From assembly GCA_035758825.1 (NCBI GenBank), contig DASTWA010000008.1:62001-126000 (forward strand): a stretch of DNA of 64,000 nucleotides. Direction: 5' to 3'. This DNA comes from JARIHD01 sp035758825 (GTDB lineage Bacteria > Patescibacteriota > Saccharimonadia > Saccharimonadales > UBA4665). How positions within the stretch are numbered: position 1 is the first letter of the stretch; each line of letters begins with the position of its first letter. A program made the translations under genes and the position numbers. The notes beneath the pieces were generated by a model. It was not told the origin of the DNA, did not search any database, and saw nothing but the letters and a program-made list of their open reading frames with translations. Below are positions 22,565-32,700 of the stretch, piece by piece.

Positions 22565-25500
22565 TTACCGGCGGGCTGTCGCTTCCTGCAATTTTGGGAT
22601 CACAACCCCCGCCACATACTCATCTACATTCCTACGCAAAACTTTGCTCATCTCAGCTTTGCTGACCCTGCTTTCCAAGCCATAACTCGTGAACAATGCC
22701 AGCCGGTCTTGCTCACTGACCTCTTCGAGCGCACCTACCAACAGGCGTATCTGTTCTTGCCGGTCGATACTATCGAGAACTATATCCTCGGTTCCCTGCG
22801 CTTCCGGATCGCTTACGCCCTCCTCTTTTGTACGCCCCCCAAATCGGCGTCCGGGTGACCCCTTGTCGCGTAAGGCTGCTTGCAAACGAATTTCACGTAG
22901 CTCCATCTGCCGGTCCAGATAGTGGGCGAAAGCAAGTCGCTTGTCGATATCACCGCTCTTATGGTCAATCACAGCCTGCCGGAGCGCTTCGTCTCGCGCC
23001 ACGTATTCGCCCGCCCTGTCCGAAATCGCCGCACGTAACGTTTCGTTATCCAGCTCCTCACCGGCTTCAATCCGTTTGAGTACCTCGGAATCGATTCCTT
23101 CGAGCGCCGCCGCGCGTCTTATTTCTTGATAGCGCTGTTTCCAGGCGACCGCCTCGTCGTCAAGCCGGTCCTTAGCGTGCGTCAATGCTAATTCTCGGAA
23201 TACAGCCGGGCTATAATCGTCATCGTCCCCAAAATGCTGAGCTAATAGGTCATATTTTTCCAGGTATTTGCCAATGCTGGCTTCGGCGTCAAAAACCATA
23301 GCAAAACGCTTAATGACCACCTTGTCGACGCCGGCTCTGCCTTTATATTTGGCCGGTAGGGCATGGATGTTTTCGGCATAGCGGCTAACGGCACCCATCC
23401 AATCCTGGTACTTTAAGGCCCGCCGTAGCACTGGGTCGGTAAGGTTCTTGTCCGGGCCAAAGACTTCCCGTACTGCCGCCTGGGCCTCCTTAAGGCTCGG
23501 AGGCTCCGCTGTTCGCGCAGTCTGCCGTTCCGACACCGGCCTGGGAGTCGCCCGGTCGCGGCGTTCATCCGACTGTCTAGCTGATGACACCTCTGTCTGA
23601 AATTCCTCAAGTCTCGTTATAACATCATCCAAACGGTGAGTTTTGGCAAGTTGCGCTGCCTGCCCCGCCGAAAAACCCAGCGTCCGCATAGCCAGGACGT
23701 TGTCATAGTAAGTATCGAAAACTGCCCGGCCGACGATATCATCCTGTGCTGAGTCGGGGTGGCGATGGCGCGAATAGCCCCACCACGCATCCCTAAAGGC
23801 CCTCTGCACGGCTTCGGCCTCAGCTCCCTTAAGGCCTAGCCCCCCTACCCAATCGCCGATAGTTGATGTCATCCGATCATACACCGGACGTGTATAGCTG
23901 GCGATAGGCCCTCGCCCTAAACGAGGATGCGCTTGATGTAACGAATGAATATCTTCGAGGATGGCATCTCCCAGAACTGCTCGCAATGCCGTCTGCACGT
24001 TGGCCGCCAGGACTACCGCTCCCTCGATTCTGGAGCGATGTATGGCGTACCTAATTCCGTAGCGCTCCCAGGTTTTTTCAAGCGTAGGGAGGCGGTCTTT
24101 GATCCGTCCCATAGGATTAGATTGATGGCCGCAAAGCTGACGAATCGTATTGGGCAGGAGCTGCTCGCCATGCGTCAGTGTCACCCGGTCAAGCATAGCC
24201 TTCTTCCCTTCCATGCCTGATTGCGGGGCAGCCAGACGCAAGACCCTATTAAGCATCCACCTGGGTACTTCTCCGGCGTCGTATTGGGCACTTAGACCAG
24301 CAAGTACGTCCAGTTTGTCGTTGATCAGACGGACCACATCGCCACCCTCAACCAAACTGGCGATACGCATGACCTCTTCTGTCACCCTGATATCACCGAC
24401 AAAATGCTCCCTGGCGTGTGCATAATTACTGGCAAAGGTGCCAGCCCGACTGACAGCGCTTTTACCATAATGGCGGACTAGCGATGCATAATCACTCTCC
24501 CGCAAAAGTCCGGCATTAGGATGCTCGGCCATTCTCTCCTTGAGTTTGTCGACATCCCGTAGCATGTCCAAGCCAGCCTGTACTGGGTCGTCGTTTTTGA
24601 GAATCAATACTTTAACCATTTGCGGCGAAAGACGATTGTCTAGAGCAGTAGCAACTTGCGGGCCTAGCTCGACACACCGGTCCAGCCGGTCAAGAATAGT
24701 ACCAAGTTTGTGTGTATCGAATACGCATTCGGTAATGTCGCCGCGTGTTAATGCACCCTTGCCTTTGTACTCGGCCGTCAATCTTTCTATGGTGGCTACT
24801 TTGTCGGCCATGGCATCTTCTGGATCGGTAAACATCCGGCACACTTCCCTGATGCGGGCATTAGTAACAAAACCGACATCCTCATACTGCTCAGTTAGTC
24901 TTGCTACAGCTTTCAAGTACTCTTTAGCTCTATCGACACTGTCGGCAGGACTAACCCCACGCTGCGCAAAAAAACGGAAGGCACGCTCATCCAGAGGTGG
25001 TGCGTCCCGCAAGTCTTCGGACGCCAAGGCGCGTTGTATCGCTTCGGCATTATCGGCGTAACTCTTTACGCTAGCAAGGATGTCTGTTTTATTCCGGGAT
25101 GCAAGTATACGCAGGTCCGTCTCGCTAATACCAGCCGCACGAGCCTCACTAAGCGCTTCACTAAATTCGGCACGTGTATTAAATAAGGCGCAGCCAGCCG
25201 CACTCTTTCCATAGCCCAGCACCGTCTCGGCATGAACCGTATCATTGTAGTATGCTTCTAGTGCTTCCTGTGCGCTGCATGTTACCGCAACCCCTTGGAG
25301 GGCCATGGCCCTACTATATTTAAGCCATGCGCCAGTAAATCTGCGGGCGACTTCGCCAGCACGGTTATCATTGCCGGGGAACTGGCTGCGCCATGCCTTG
25401 ACTGCGGCATTAGTCTGACCATATTCGGCCCCATACTGGGTTTCTGCCTTCGGCCCCATTGTCGCACCCTTATACGATAGCCGCTTGGTACGGAATAGGT

Positions 25501-25870
25501 CTCTAATTTCGTCCATTGCCCGCTGGCCGGGAGTTTCGGTTGGCTGCGAGGTTTCCTGTACGGATGCATGTTCGTCAGCTACCTCCAAAGAATGGCCCGA
25601 CATCTCGACCCCGGTAGCATGCAGTGCTTTGGCGCCTGCGGCGGCACTCACCTGCTCCACGTCACTTGAGTCCGGTTGGCCTTCACGGACTATTGATCCG
25701 TCACTCAATACAAAAACTTCCGGCGGCTGGTTGTCGTCGACGTCACCGGGGACATTTTCATCTCGCTCGATGGCATGTATCCCTTCTGGTTCAGGATATT
25801 CCCCGGGTACCTTATAGCGGCCCCATACTTCTTGAACTTCTTGCCGGCTATCAGTTATTTCGAAAGACAT
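22565..25870 (-). CDS. 1101-residue helical protein with sigma-region-4-like C-terminus
   Basis: Unrecognised, predicted almost wholly helical after a disordered acidic N-terminus of about 120 residues. An internal duplication is visible: ARRFTGAWLKYSRAMA ... YYNDTVHAETVLGYGKSAA near 160-225 resembles VQRAFRDAWWGYSRHRH ... YYDNVLAMRTLGFSAGQAA near 690-755. The last 60 residues (LLVGALEEVSEQDRLALFTS, then SKAEMSKVLRRNVDEYVAGV) look like sigma-70 region 4 or another HTH of that class. No Walker motif, signal peptide or membrane segment. It begins 10 bp beyond the rpoC terminator, so it is probably expressed by read-through from rpoBC. Confidence 0.6.
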   Translation of the reverse strand: MSFEITDSRQEVQEVWGRYKVPGEYPEPEGIHAIERDENVPGDVDDNQPPEVFVLSDGSIVREGQPDSSDVEQVSAAAGAKALHATGVEMSGHSLEVADEHASVQETSQPTETPGQRAMDEIRDLFRTKRLSYKGATMGPKAETQYGAEYGQTNAAVKAWRSQFPGNDNRAGEVARRFTGAWLKYSRAMALQGVAVTCSAQEALEAYYNDTVHAETVLGYGKSAAGCALFNTRAEFSEALSEARAAGISETDLRILASRNKTDILASVKSYADNAEAIQRALASEDLRDAPPLDERAFRFFAQRGVSPADSVDRAKEYLKAVARLTEQYEDVGFVTNARIREVCRMFTDPEDAMADKVATIERLTAEYKGKGALTRGDITECVFDTHKLGTILDRLDRCVELGPQVATALDNRLSPQMVKVLILKNDDPVQAGLDMLRDVDKLKERMAEHPNAGLLRESDYASLVRHYGKSAVSRAGTFASNYAHAREHFVGDIRVTEEVMRIASLVEGGDVVRLINDKLDVLAGLSAQYDAGEVPRWMLNRVLRLAAPQSGMEGKKAMLDRVTLTHGEQLLPNTIRQLCGHQSNPMGRIKDRLPTLEKTWERYGIRYAIHRSRIEGAVVLAANVQTALRAVLGDAILEDIHSLHQAHPRLGRGPIASYTRPVYDRMTSTIGDWVGGLGLKGAEAEAVQRAFRDAWWGYSRHRHPDSAQDDIVGRAVFDTYYDNVLAMRTLGFSAGQAAQLAKTHRLDDVITRLEEFQTEVSSARQSDERRDRATPRPVSERQTARTAEPPSLKEAQAAVREVFGPDKNLTDPVLRRALKYQDWMGAVSRYAENIHALPAKYKGRAGVDKVVIKRFAMVFDAEASIGKYLEKYDLLAQHFGDDDDYSPAVFRELALTHAKDRLDDEAVAWKQRYQEIRRAAALEGIDSEVLKRIEAGEELDNETLRAAISDRAGEYVARDEALRQAVIDHKSGDIDKRLAFAHYLDRQMELREIRLQAALRDKGSPGRRFGGRTKEEGVSDPEAQGTEDIVLDSIDRQEQIRLLVGALEEVSEQDRLALFTSYGLESRVSKAEMSKVLRRNVDEYVAGVVIPKLQEATARR

Positions 25871-25883
25871 ATGTTACTAAACA

Positions 25884-25914
25884 AAAGGCTCCTTGGCATA
25901 TGCCCGGAGCCTTT
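25884..25914 (-). terminator. rpoC terminator
   Basis: The stem AAAGGCTCC/GGAGCCTTT (25884-25892 with 25906-25914) encloses a loop that is itself palindromic (GGCATATGCC); the T-rich stretch on the minus strand follows at 25880-25886. The next gene starts only about 10 bp further on the same strand. Confidence 0.8.
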
Positions 25915-25931
25915 CTGTTTGCTATAGAAGC

Positions 25932-28900
25932 CTACGCCTCGACGGCAAGGGCTTCTTCGGCCTCCAGTTCGATCTCGTCTTCGGTCTTATGGCCGGTACC
26001 GACTGGGATCTTGCGGCCAAGGATAACGTTTTCCTTCAGACCGTACAGCTTGTCGACGCGGCCAGAGGTTGCAGCAGCGATCAAGACACGGGTGGTGTCC
26101 TGGAATGATGCGGCACTCAGGAACGAGTCAGTCGACAGGCTGGCCTTGATCAGACCAAGGAGCAGCTGGTTGTACTTAGCAGGCTCCTTGCCTTCACGTA
26201 CCAATTGGTCGTTAGCTTCAACGACTGCCAGCTTGCTTACGACGTCGCCAGTTACGAATTCGCTGTCGCCAGCGTCTTCGATCTGGACACGGCTGAACAT
26301 CTGGCGAACGGTAATCTCAAGGTGCTTGTCAGCGATGTTCTGACCCTGACCTGCAAAAATCTTGAGGATTTCGTTCATGATGTAGCGCTGGGTGGATTCA
26401 ACACCTTGCAGGCGCATCAGCTCGTGCAGGTTGATAGAACCGTTAGTCAAGCGCTGGCCGGCAACGACTTGGTCGCCGTCCTTCACCATCAGCTGCTTGA
26501 AGCCAGGGATTTCGTAGCGGACTACGCTCTGGCCGGTAGGAGTGATGATGATTTCCTTATCGGTGATCTCGGCCTTACCAGCCATTGGGGCAACGATTGG
26601 CTCAGAGCCGTCATCAAGGCTGGCTACGACGTCGCCGATAGCAACATCGTTTCCGCTCTTGATCTTGGCCTTGCGCCCGCCAAGCTCGAAGGAAACGTTT
26701 TCTTTATCGTTGGCAGTAACCTGGACGATGTAGTGGTCGCCTTCTTCCCAAACGTTGGCAGTACCAGAGATGTCGGTAAGGTATGCCTGGCCCTTAGGGG
26801 TGCGGACTTCGAACAACTCTTCAACACGGCTAAGACCCTGGGCTGAGTCGTCGCCCACTACCGCACCTGAACGGTGCTTAGAGTCGAGTGACAGCTGCGT
26901 ACCAGGCTCACCAATTGACTGGGCTGCGATAACACCGATTGGGTGGTGCGAAGCAACCAGTTGGCCGGTAGCCGGGTCGATACCGTAAGACTTCTGAGGC
27001 ACACCGTGTACGCTGGTAGCGCTCAATACGCTCATGATCCTAATGCCGTCAAGAGACTCGTCAGCTTCGATAGCTTCGGCTGTTTCTTTGGTAATAAGCT
27101 CACCGCGCTTTACATGGCCCTTGACGTCTTGGGCAGCGTAGCGGCCATCCAGGCGTGAAGCATAGCTTACGCCAATTTCTTCGGCGTCGGAACGGAGCAT
27201 CGCAAAACCTGGGTCAAGCTCTTCGGTGTCGTCGCCTTCGATGGTAAATACATCCTGGGCAACGTCAACCAGACGACGGGTCAGGTAACCGGCATCGGCA
27301 GTCTTAAGGGCGATGTCGATAAGCGCCTTACGGGTACCGCGGGTACCGGTAAAGTATTCGAGCGGGTTAAGACCAGCAATATAGCCGGACTTGATTGGCA
27401 GCTCGATGGCGCGGCCGGAAGCGTCAGAGAAGACACCGAGCATACCGACACACATCTTCATCTGAGAGATGTTACCACGGGCACCAGAGGTGATCGCGAT
27501 AGCCATAGTCGAGTCTTGCCCAACCATCTGTTTGGCAAGCATTTCCTGGACGCGAGAGTCGATCTTGGTCCAGTTCTCGACGGTCAGGCGGTAACGCTCA
27601 TCTTCGGTAATGAAGCCTTCTTCGTACTGCTCAGAAATAGCAGCACCTCGCTTCTCACCTTCGACGATTACGTCATCCATACCTTCAACTTCGTTGAAGT
27701 CGCCCATACCCATCGACAAGCCAGAAAAGGTAGCGTAGCTAAAACCGAGATTCTTGAGGGAGTCGGCGATTTCGGCAGTCTTGGCCTGGCCGTACTTTTG
27801 GTAGACCATTGCCATTACCTGCTGCAACTTCTTCTTGGTCATGGGCTCGTCCTGGAACGGCATATCTTCGGGGAAGACTTCGTTGAACAACAGGCGGCCA
27901 AGGGTTGTTTCGCGGCGTTCACCGCGGAAAGGAACGATGATCTTGCTTTGGAGCTTGATCTGGTCGTTGTCAAAGGCCATCAGGGCTTCGTTGATGCCGG
28001 TAAAGGTTCGCGGCTGACCTTTAGTCGCGCTTGGGCGGTCGTAAGTCAGGTAGAAACAACCGAGCACCATGTCCTGCTCAATGTGCAGGATTGGGGTACC
28101 GTCAGCTGGCTTAAGAAGGTTCTTGTTGGCAGCGATGATGTCACGTGCCTCAGCCTGAGCTTCGTCTGACAGTGGCAGGTGGACAGCCATCTGGTCACCG
28201 TCGAAGTCGGCGTTGAAGCCCTTACATACGAGCGGGTGCAGCTGGATGGCGCGGCCTTCGATAAGTACCGGCTGGAAAGCCTGGATTGAAAGACGGTGCA
28301 ACGATGGGGCGCGGTTCAAGAGAACGTACTTGCCGCGGATTACTTCGTCAAGGGCGTCCCAAACTGCGGTCTCACCGGTTTCAATCATACGGGTTGCAGA
28401 ACGGATGTTGTGTGCCTGTTCGCGGGCGATCAACTCACCGATTACGAATGGTTTAAAGAGTTCGAGAGCCATCATCTTTGGCAGACCACACTGGTCGATG
28501 CGGAGTTCCGGACCGGCAACAATTACTGAACGGCCGGAGTAGTCAACACGCTTACCAAGAAGGTTCTGGCGGAAACGGCCCTGCTTACCCTTAAGCATGT
28601 CGCTCAGGGACTTCAGGCGGCGGCGCTGGCCGGTAGCGGCTACGGCGCGGCCGGAACGGGCGCTGTTGTTGTCAACCAAAGCGTCAACGGCCTCCTGAAG
28701 CATGCGCTGCTCGTTGCGGCGGATTACTTCTGGGGCGTTCAGCTCGATGAGCTTCTTGAGGCGGTTGTTACGGTTGATGACACGGCGGTAAAGGTCGTTA
28801 AGGTCGCTGGTAGCGAAACGGCCACCGGTCAGCTGGACCATTGGGCGCAGGTCCGGAGGGATCACAGGCAGTACGCTAAGGCACATGCTGCTTGGGCGGA

Positions 28901-29762
28901 TGCCAGCGCGCTGCATGCTTTCGAGCAAGCGCAGGCGCTTCATGAGCTTCTTCTTGCGCTGGCCCTTGGCGTCCTCGGATTCCTTGGCCAGGCTGGCGAT
29001 CAGCTCACCGAGGTCGATTTCGTCAAGCAATTCCTTAAGGGCAGCACCACCCATGCCAACTTCGATGAGTTCGCGCAGGCTATCAGGCAAAGCGCGGTAT
29101 TCGACTTCGCTGATCAGGCGCAGCTTTTCGAGGCTGTCAATCTGGCTCTTGAAGGCCTCGTAGTCCTTGTCGACTTGTTCGAGTTCTTTGGTCTGGGCTT
29201 CGGCCAATGCCTTAAGGTTGGCATCTTCGGCTTCGGCTTCTTTTTCGTAACGGAGCTTGATTGCTTCCTTGGCGGCAGCAAATTCAGCTTCCTTGTCCTG
29301 GCGGAGCTGGTCACGCTTCTCTACTTCTACCTTCTTGATGATGTAGCTTGCAAAGTAAGCGACGCGCTCCAGGTTCTTGACGGTGACGCCAAGCAGCAAA
29401 CCGATTGCTGATGGTGTGCCGCGGAGGAACCAGATGTGTGCCACAGGAACAGCCAGGCTGATGTGGCCCATGCGCTCACGGCGGACAATACTCTTGGTGA
29501 CTACTTCACCATTCTTGTCGACCGGCATTTCGCGGGAGCGGATACCCTTGTTGCGGGCGTCGTGTGGGTTCATGTCCTTGGTAAGACCAAAGATGCGCTC
29601 ACAGAACAGACCGTCGCGTTCAGGCTTCTGGGTGCGGTAGTTAATAGTTTCTGGCTTGGTTACCTCACCATAACTCCAGTCCAGAATGTCCGCAGCGCTA
29701 GCGACCGCAAGGCGCACGGCGTCAAAGTCGGCAATGTTGGTGCCGGTGTTGTATCGACGCAT
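25932..29762 (-). CDS. rpoC: RNA polymerase beta' subunit
   Basis: Catalytic large subunit, 1276 residues. The absolutely conserved Mg-binding NADFDGDQMAVHLPL lies at about residue 515-530. The zipper and lid region (RRYNTGTNIADFDAVRLAVA, then CERIFG), the bridge helix/trigger loop region (GARGNISQMKMCVGMLG and HHPIGVIAAQSIGEPGTQLS) and the C-terminal segment are intact. A coiled, Glu/Ala/Lys-rich insertion lies near residues 150-200. The start is 1 bp after the rpoB stop, so the two are translationally coupled. Confidence 0.98.
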   Translation of the reverse strand: MRRYNTGTNIADFDAVRLAVASAADILDWSYGEVTKPETINYRTQKPERDGLFCERIFGLTKDMNPHDARNKGIRSREMPVDKNGEVVTKSIVRRERMGHISLAVPVAHIWFLRGTPSAIGLLLGVTVKNLERVAYFASYIIKKVEVEKRDQLRQDKEAEFAAAKEAIKLRYEKEAEAEDANLKALAEAQTKELEQVDKDYEAFKSQIDSLEKLRLISEVEYRALPDSLRELIEVGMGGAALKELLDEIDLGELIASLAKESEDAKGQRKKKLMKRLRLLESMQRAGIRPSSMCLSVLPVIPPDLRPMVQLTGGRFATSDLNDLYRRVINRNNRLKKLIELNAPEVIRRNEQRMLQEAVDALVDNNSARSGRAVAATGQRRRLKSLSDMLKGKQGRFRQNLLGKRVDYSGRSVIVAGPELRIDQCGLPKMMALELFKPFVIGELIAREQAHNIRSATRMIETGETAVWDALDEVIRGKYVLLNRAPSLHRLSIQAFQPVLIEGRAIQLHPLVCKGFNADFDGDQMAVHLPLSDEAQAEARDIIAANKNLLKPADGTPILHIEQDMVLGCFYLTYDRPSATKGQPRTFTGINEALMAFDNDQIKLQSKIIVPFRGERRETTLGRLLFNEVFPEDMPFQDEPMTKKKLQQVMAMVYQKYGQAKTAEIADSLKNLGFSYATFSGLSMGMGDFNEVEGMDDVIVEGEKRGAAISEQYEEGFITEDERYRLTVENWTKIDSRVQEMLAKQMVGQDSTMAIAITSGARGNISQMKMCVGMLGVFSDASGRAIELPIKSGYIAGLNPLEYFTGTRGTRKALIDIALKTADAGYLTRRLVDVAQDVFTIEGDDTEELDPGFAMLRSDAEEIGVSYASRLDGRYAAQDVKGHVKRGELITKETAEAIEADESLDGIRIMSVLSATSVHGVPQKSYGIDPATGQLVASHHPIGVIAAQSIGEPGTQLSLDSKHRSGAVVGDDSAQGLSRVEELFEVRTPKGQAYLTDISGTANVWEEGDHYIVQVTANDKENVSFELGGRKAKIKSGNDVAIGDVVASLDDGSEPIVAPMAGKAEITDKEIIITPTGQSVVRYEIPGFKQLMVKDGDQVVAGQRLTNGSINLHELMRLQGVESTQRYIMNEILKIFAGQGQNIADKHLEITVRQMFSRVQIEDAGDSEFVTGDVVSKLAVVEANDQLVREGKEPAKYNQLLLGLIKASLSTDSFLSAASFQDTTRVLIAAATSGRVDKLYGLKENVILGRKIPVGTGHKTEDEIELEAEEALAVEA

Positions 29763-29763
29763 A

Positions 29764-32700
29764 TTACGCTACCTCCTTAGTTTCTTCGTCATTTGTATCA
29801 TCGTCATCATCGACAGTGGTCACAGTAACGCCAGTGTCGAGGTCGTTACCTTCCATGTCTTCCATAACCATGAATTCGTCAACAGTCGTGTCTTCGCTTA
29901 CGTCAACGTCAGAGATAGCTGGCACTGGAACTTCGACGTTCGACTGGTGCTCGGCTTCTTCGCGGATGTTGGTAGCCAAAACTTTTTCGGCATCGACAAC
30001 CTTATCTGAATCAACGAGGTCCACCTTAAGGCCAAGACCCTGCAATTCCTTAACAAGCACGTTGAAGGATTCTGGGACCTTTGGACCGACGATTTCGGTC
30101 TTCTTGATGATTGATTCGTAAGCCTTTGAACGACCGTATACGTCGTCGGACTTGATAGTAAGCATTTCCTGAAGGGTAGATGCTGCACCGTATGCTTCCA
30201 GTGCCCACACCTCCATTTCACCGAAGCGCTGGCCACCGTTTTGAGCCTTACCACCAAGCGGCTGCTGGGTAACCATGGTGTATGGACCAGTCGAGCGGGC
30301 GTGGATCTTGTCGGCAACCATGTGGTTCAGCTTGATCATGTACATGCTACCGGTAGTGGTGCGCTCCTTGAAGGCTTCACCTGTGCGGCCGTCGTACAAT
30401 TGCTGCTTACCGTCATCTGGCAGACCAGCTTCCGTAAGGAGTTCCTGGATCTTGTCAGCTGGAACACCATTGAATGATGGGCTTGCTACCTTAAAGCCAA
30501 GTGAGCGGGCAGCCATACCCAAGTGGGTTTCAAAGAGCTGACCGATGTTCATACGGCTAGGCACACCGAGTGGGTTCAGAACGATATCTACAGGAGTACC
30601 GTCTTCCATGAATGGCATGTCTTCTACAGGCAGGATACGGGCAATAACACCCTTGTTACCGTGGCGGCCACCCAACTTGTCACCTACAGAGATCTTGCGC
30701 ATCTGGGCCACAAAGACCTGGATCTGCATAAGCACGCCGGCCTTAAGCTCGTGGCCGTTCTCGCGCGAGAAGACCTTTACGCCCACAACCTTACCGTGCT
30801 TGCCGTTTGACATGCGCTGTGAGGTGTCGCGGACTTCCTTGGCCTTTTCACCGAAGATGGCGCGTAGCAGGCGTTCTTCTGACGACAATTCCTGTTCACC
30901 CTTAGGGGTAATCTTACCAACAAGGATGTCGCCAGGATGCACTTCGGCACCAATGCGGACAATACCGTCGTCGTCCAGGTGGCGCAGGGCGTCTTCTGAG
31001 ACGTTAGGGATGTCGCGGGTAACGATTTCTGGCCCAAGCTTGGTTTCGCGGACTTCGATCATGAAGTCGACGATATGTACTGAGGTCAAAGTGTCATCTT
31101 CGACCAGCTTGCGGCTGATGATGATGGCGTCTTCGAAGTTGTAGCCGCCCCAAGGCATGAAGGCGACGACAAGGTCCTTGCCGAGGGCGAGTTCGCCGTT
31201 CTGGATTGACATACCTTCGATTAGGACGTCACCCTTCTTTACTTTGTCGCCGGTATTAACAACAACCTTCTGGTTGATGCTAGTTCCCTCGTTGGAACGG
31301 ATGAAGTGCTGCGGTTCGTAGGTGACAGTCTCGTCCACATATTTGACAAGGACTTGATCACCGGTAGCCCTGATGACTTCACCTGCGCCTTCGGCCAATA
31401 CCATCTGGCCTGTATTGCGGGCTGCGGCTGCTTCGAGGCCGGTACCGACAATCGGAGCACGTGGCTGAATAAGCGGCACGGCCTGTCGCTGCTGGTTACT
31501 ACCCATGAGCGAGCGGTACACGTAGTTCTTTTCGATAAATGGAATCAGACCGGCTGAAGAACCGATAATCTGGTTACGGGCTGCGTCAACGTGAGTTACG
31601 TCGGCGGCGTCGACCTCACCTGAGTGGAGCTTGTAGCGGGCGCTGACGCGATCGCCTACAAACTTACCGTTCTTGTCGAGTTCGACACCGGCACCGGCAA
31701 TAACAGCCAATTCTTCTTCGGCTGCATCCAGGTACTCGACTTCGTCGGTTACTTTGCCGTTTACAACCTTGCGGTAAGGTGTTTCAACAAAACCGTAGTC
31801 GTTGATGCGCGCGTAGTTTGCAAGGTTCAGCACCAGACCGATGTTGGCGCCTTCAGGAGTTTCTACAGCACAGATACGGCCGTAGTGGGTAGCGTGGGCG
31901 TCGCGGACTTCAAAGCCGGCGCGTTCGCGTGAAAGACCGCCAGGACCCATAGAACTCAAGCGGCGCTTGTGGGCCAACTCTGAGAGCGGGTTAATCTGGT
32001 CCATGAACTGCGACAGCTGAGAGCTGGCAAAGAATTCGCGTACAGCGGCCACGACTGGGCGGGCGTTGATCAGCTGGCCAGGAGTTACGCTTTCGAGTTC
32101 GCTCATAGACATGCGGTCTTTGGTGTTGCGCTCCATGCGCAGCAAACCGATGCGGAACTGGCGCTGAACAAGTTCACCAACCAATTTAACGCGGCGGTTA
32201 GCCAATGAGTCGATGTCGTCGGCTGGCTCCTGGGTGTTGTTGAGGCGAATAAGTTCGCCGATGATAGCGGTCAGGTCCTCAAGGCGCATAACACGGTTCT
32301 CGACAGTGTTTGGCACGTCAAGCTTCAGGCGCTTGTTGATCTTGTAACGGCCGACGCGGCTGAAGTCGAAGCGCTTGAAGTTGTAGAACATGTTCTCAAG
32401 AAGACTCTTGGCGTTGTCTACAGTGGCCAGGTCGCCCGGGCGCAAACGGCGGTACACCTCAATGAGAGCATCGCTCTGGCCGCGGGTCGGGTCCTTTTCG
32501 AGGGTGATGTCGAGGTAGCTGCGCTCACCGGTGTCGACAGCCTTGAAGGTTTCCTTCATGGCGGTCTCGCTCATGCCCAAAGCACGAAGCAAGGTAGTGA
32601 CAGCGATCTTGCGCTTGCGGTCGATCTTTACGTACAAAGCACCGGAGGCAGCGGTTTCGAACTCAAGCCATGCCCCACGGCTAGGAATAACCTTTGCGCC

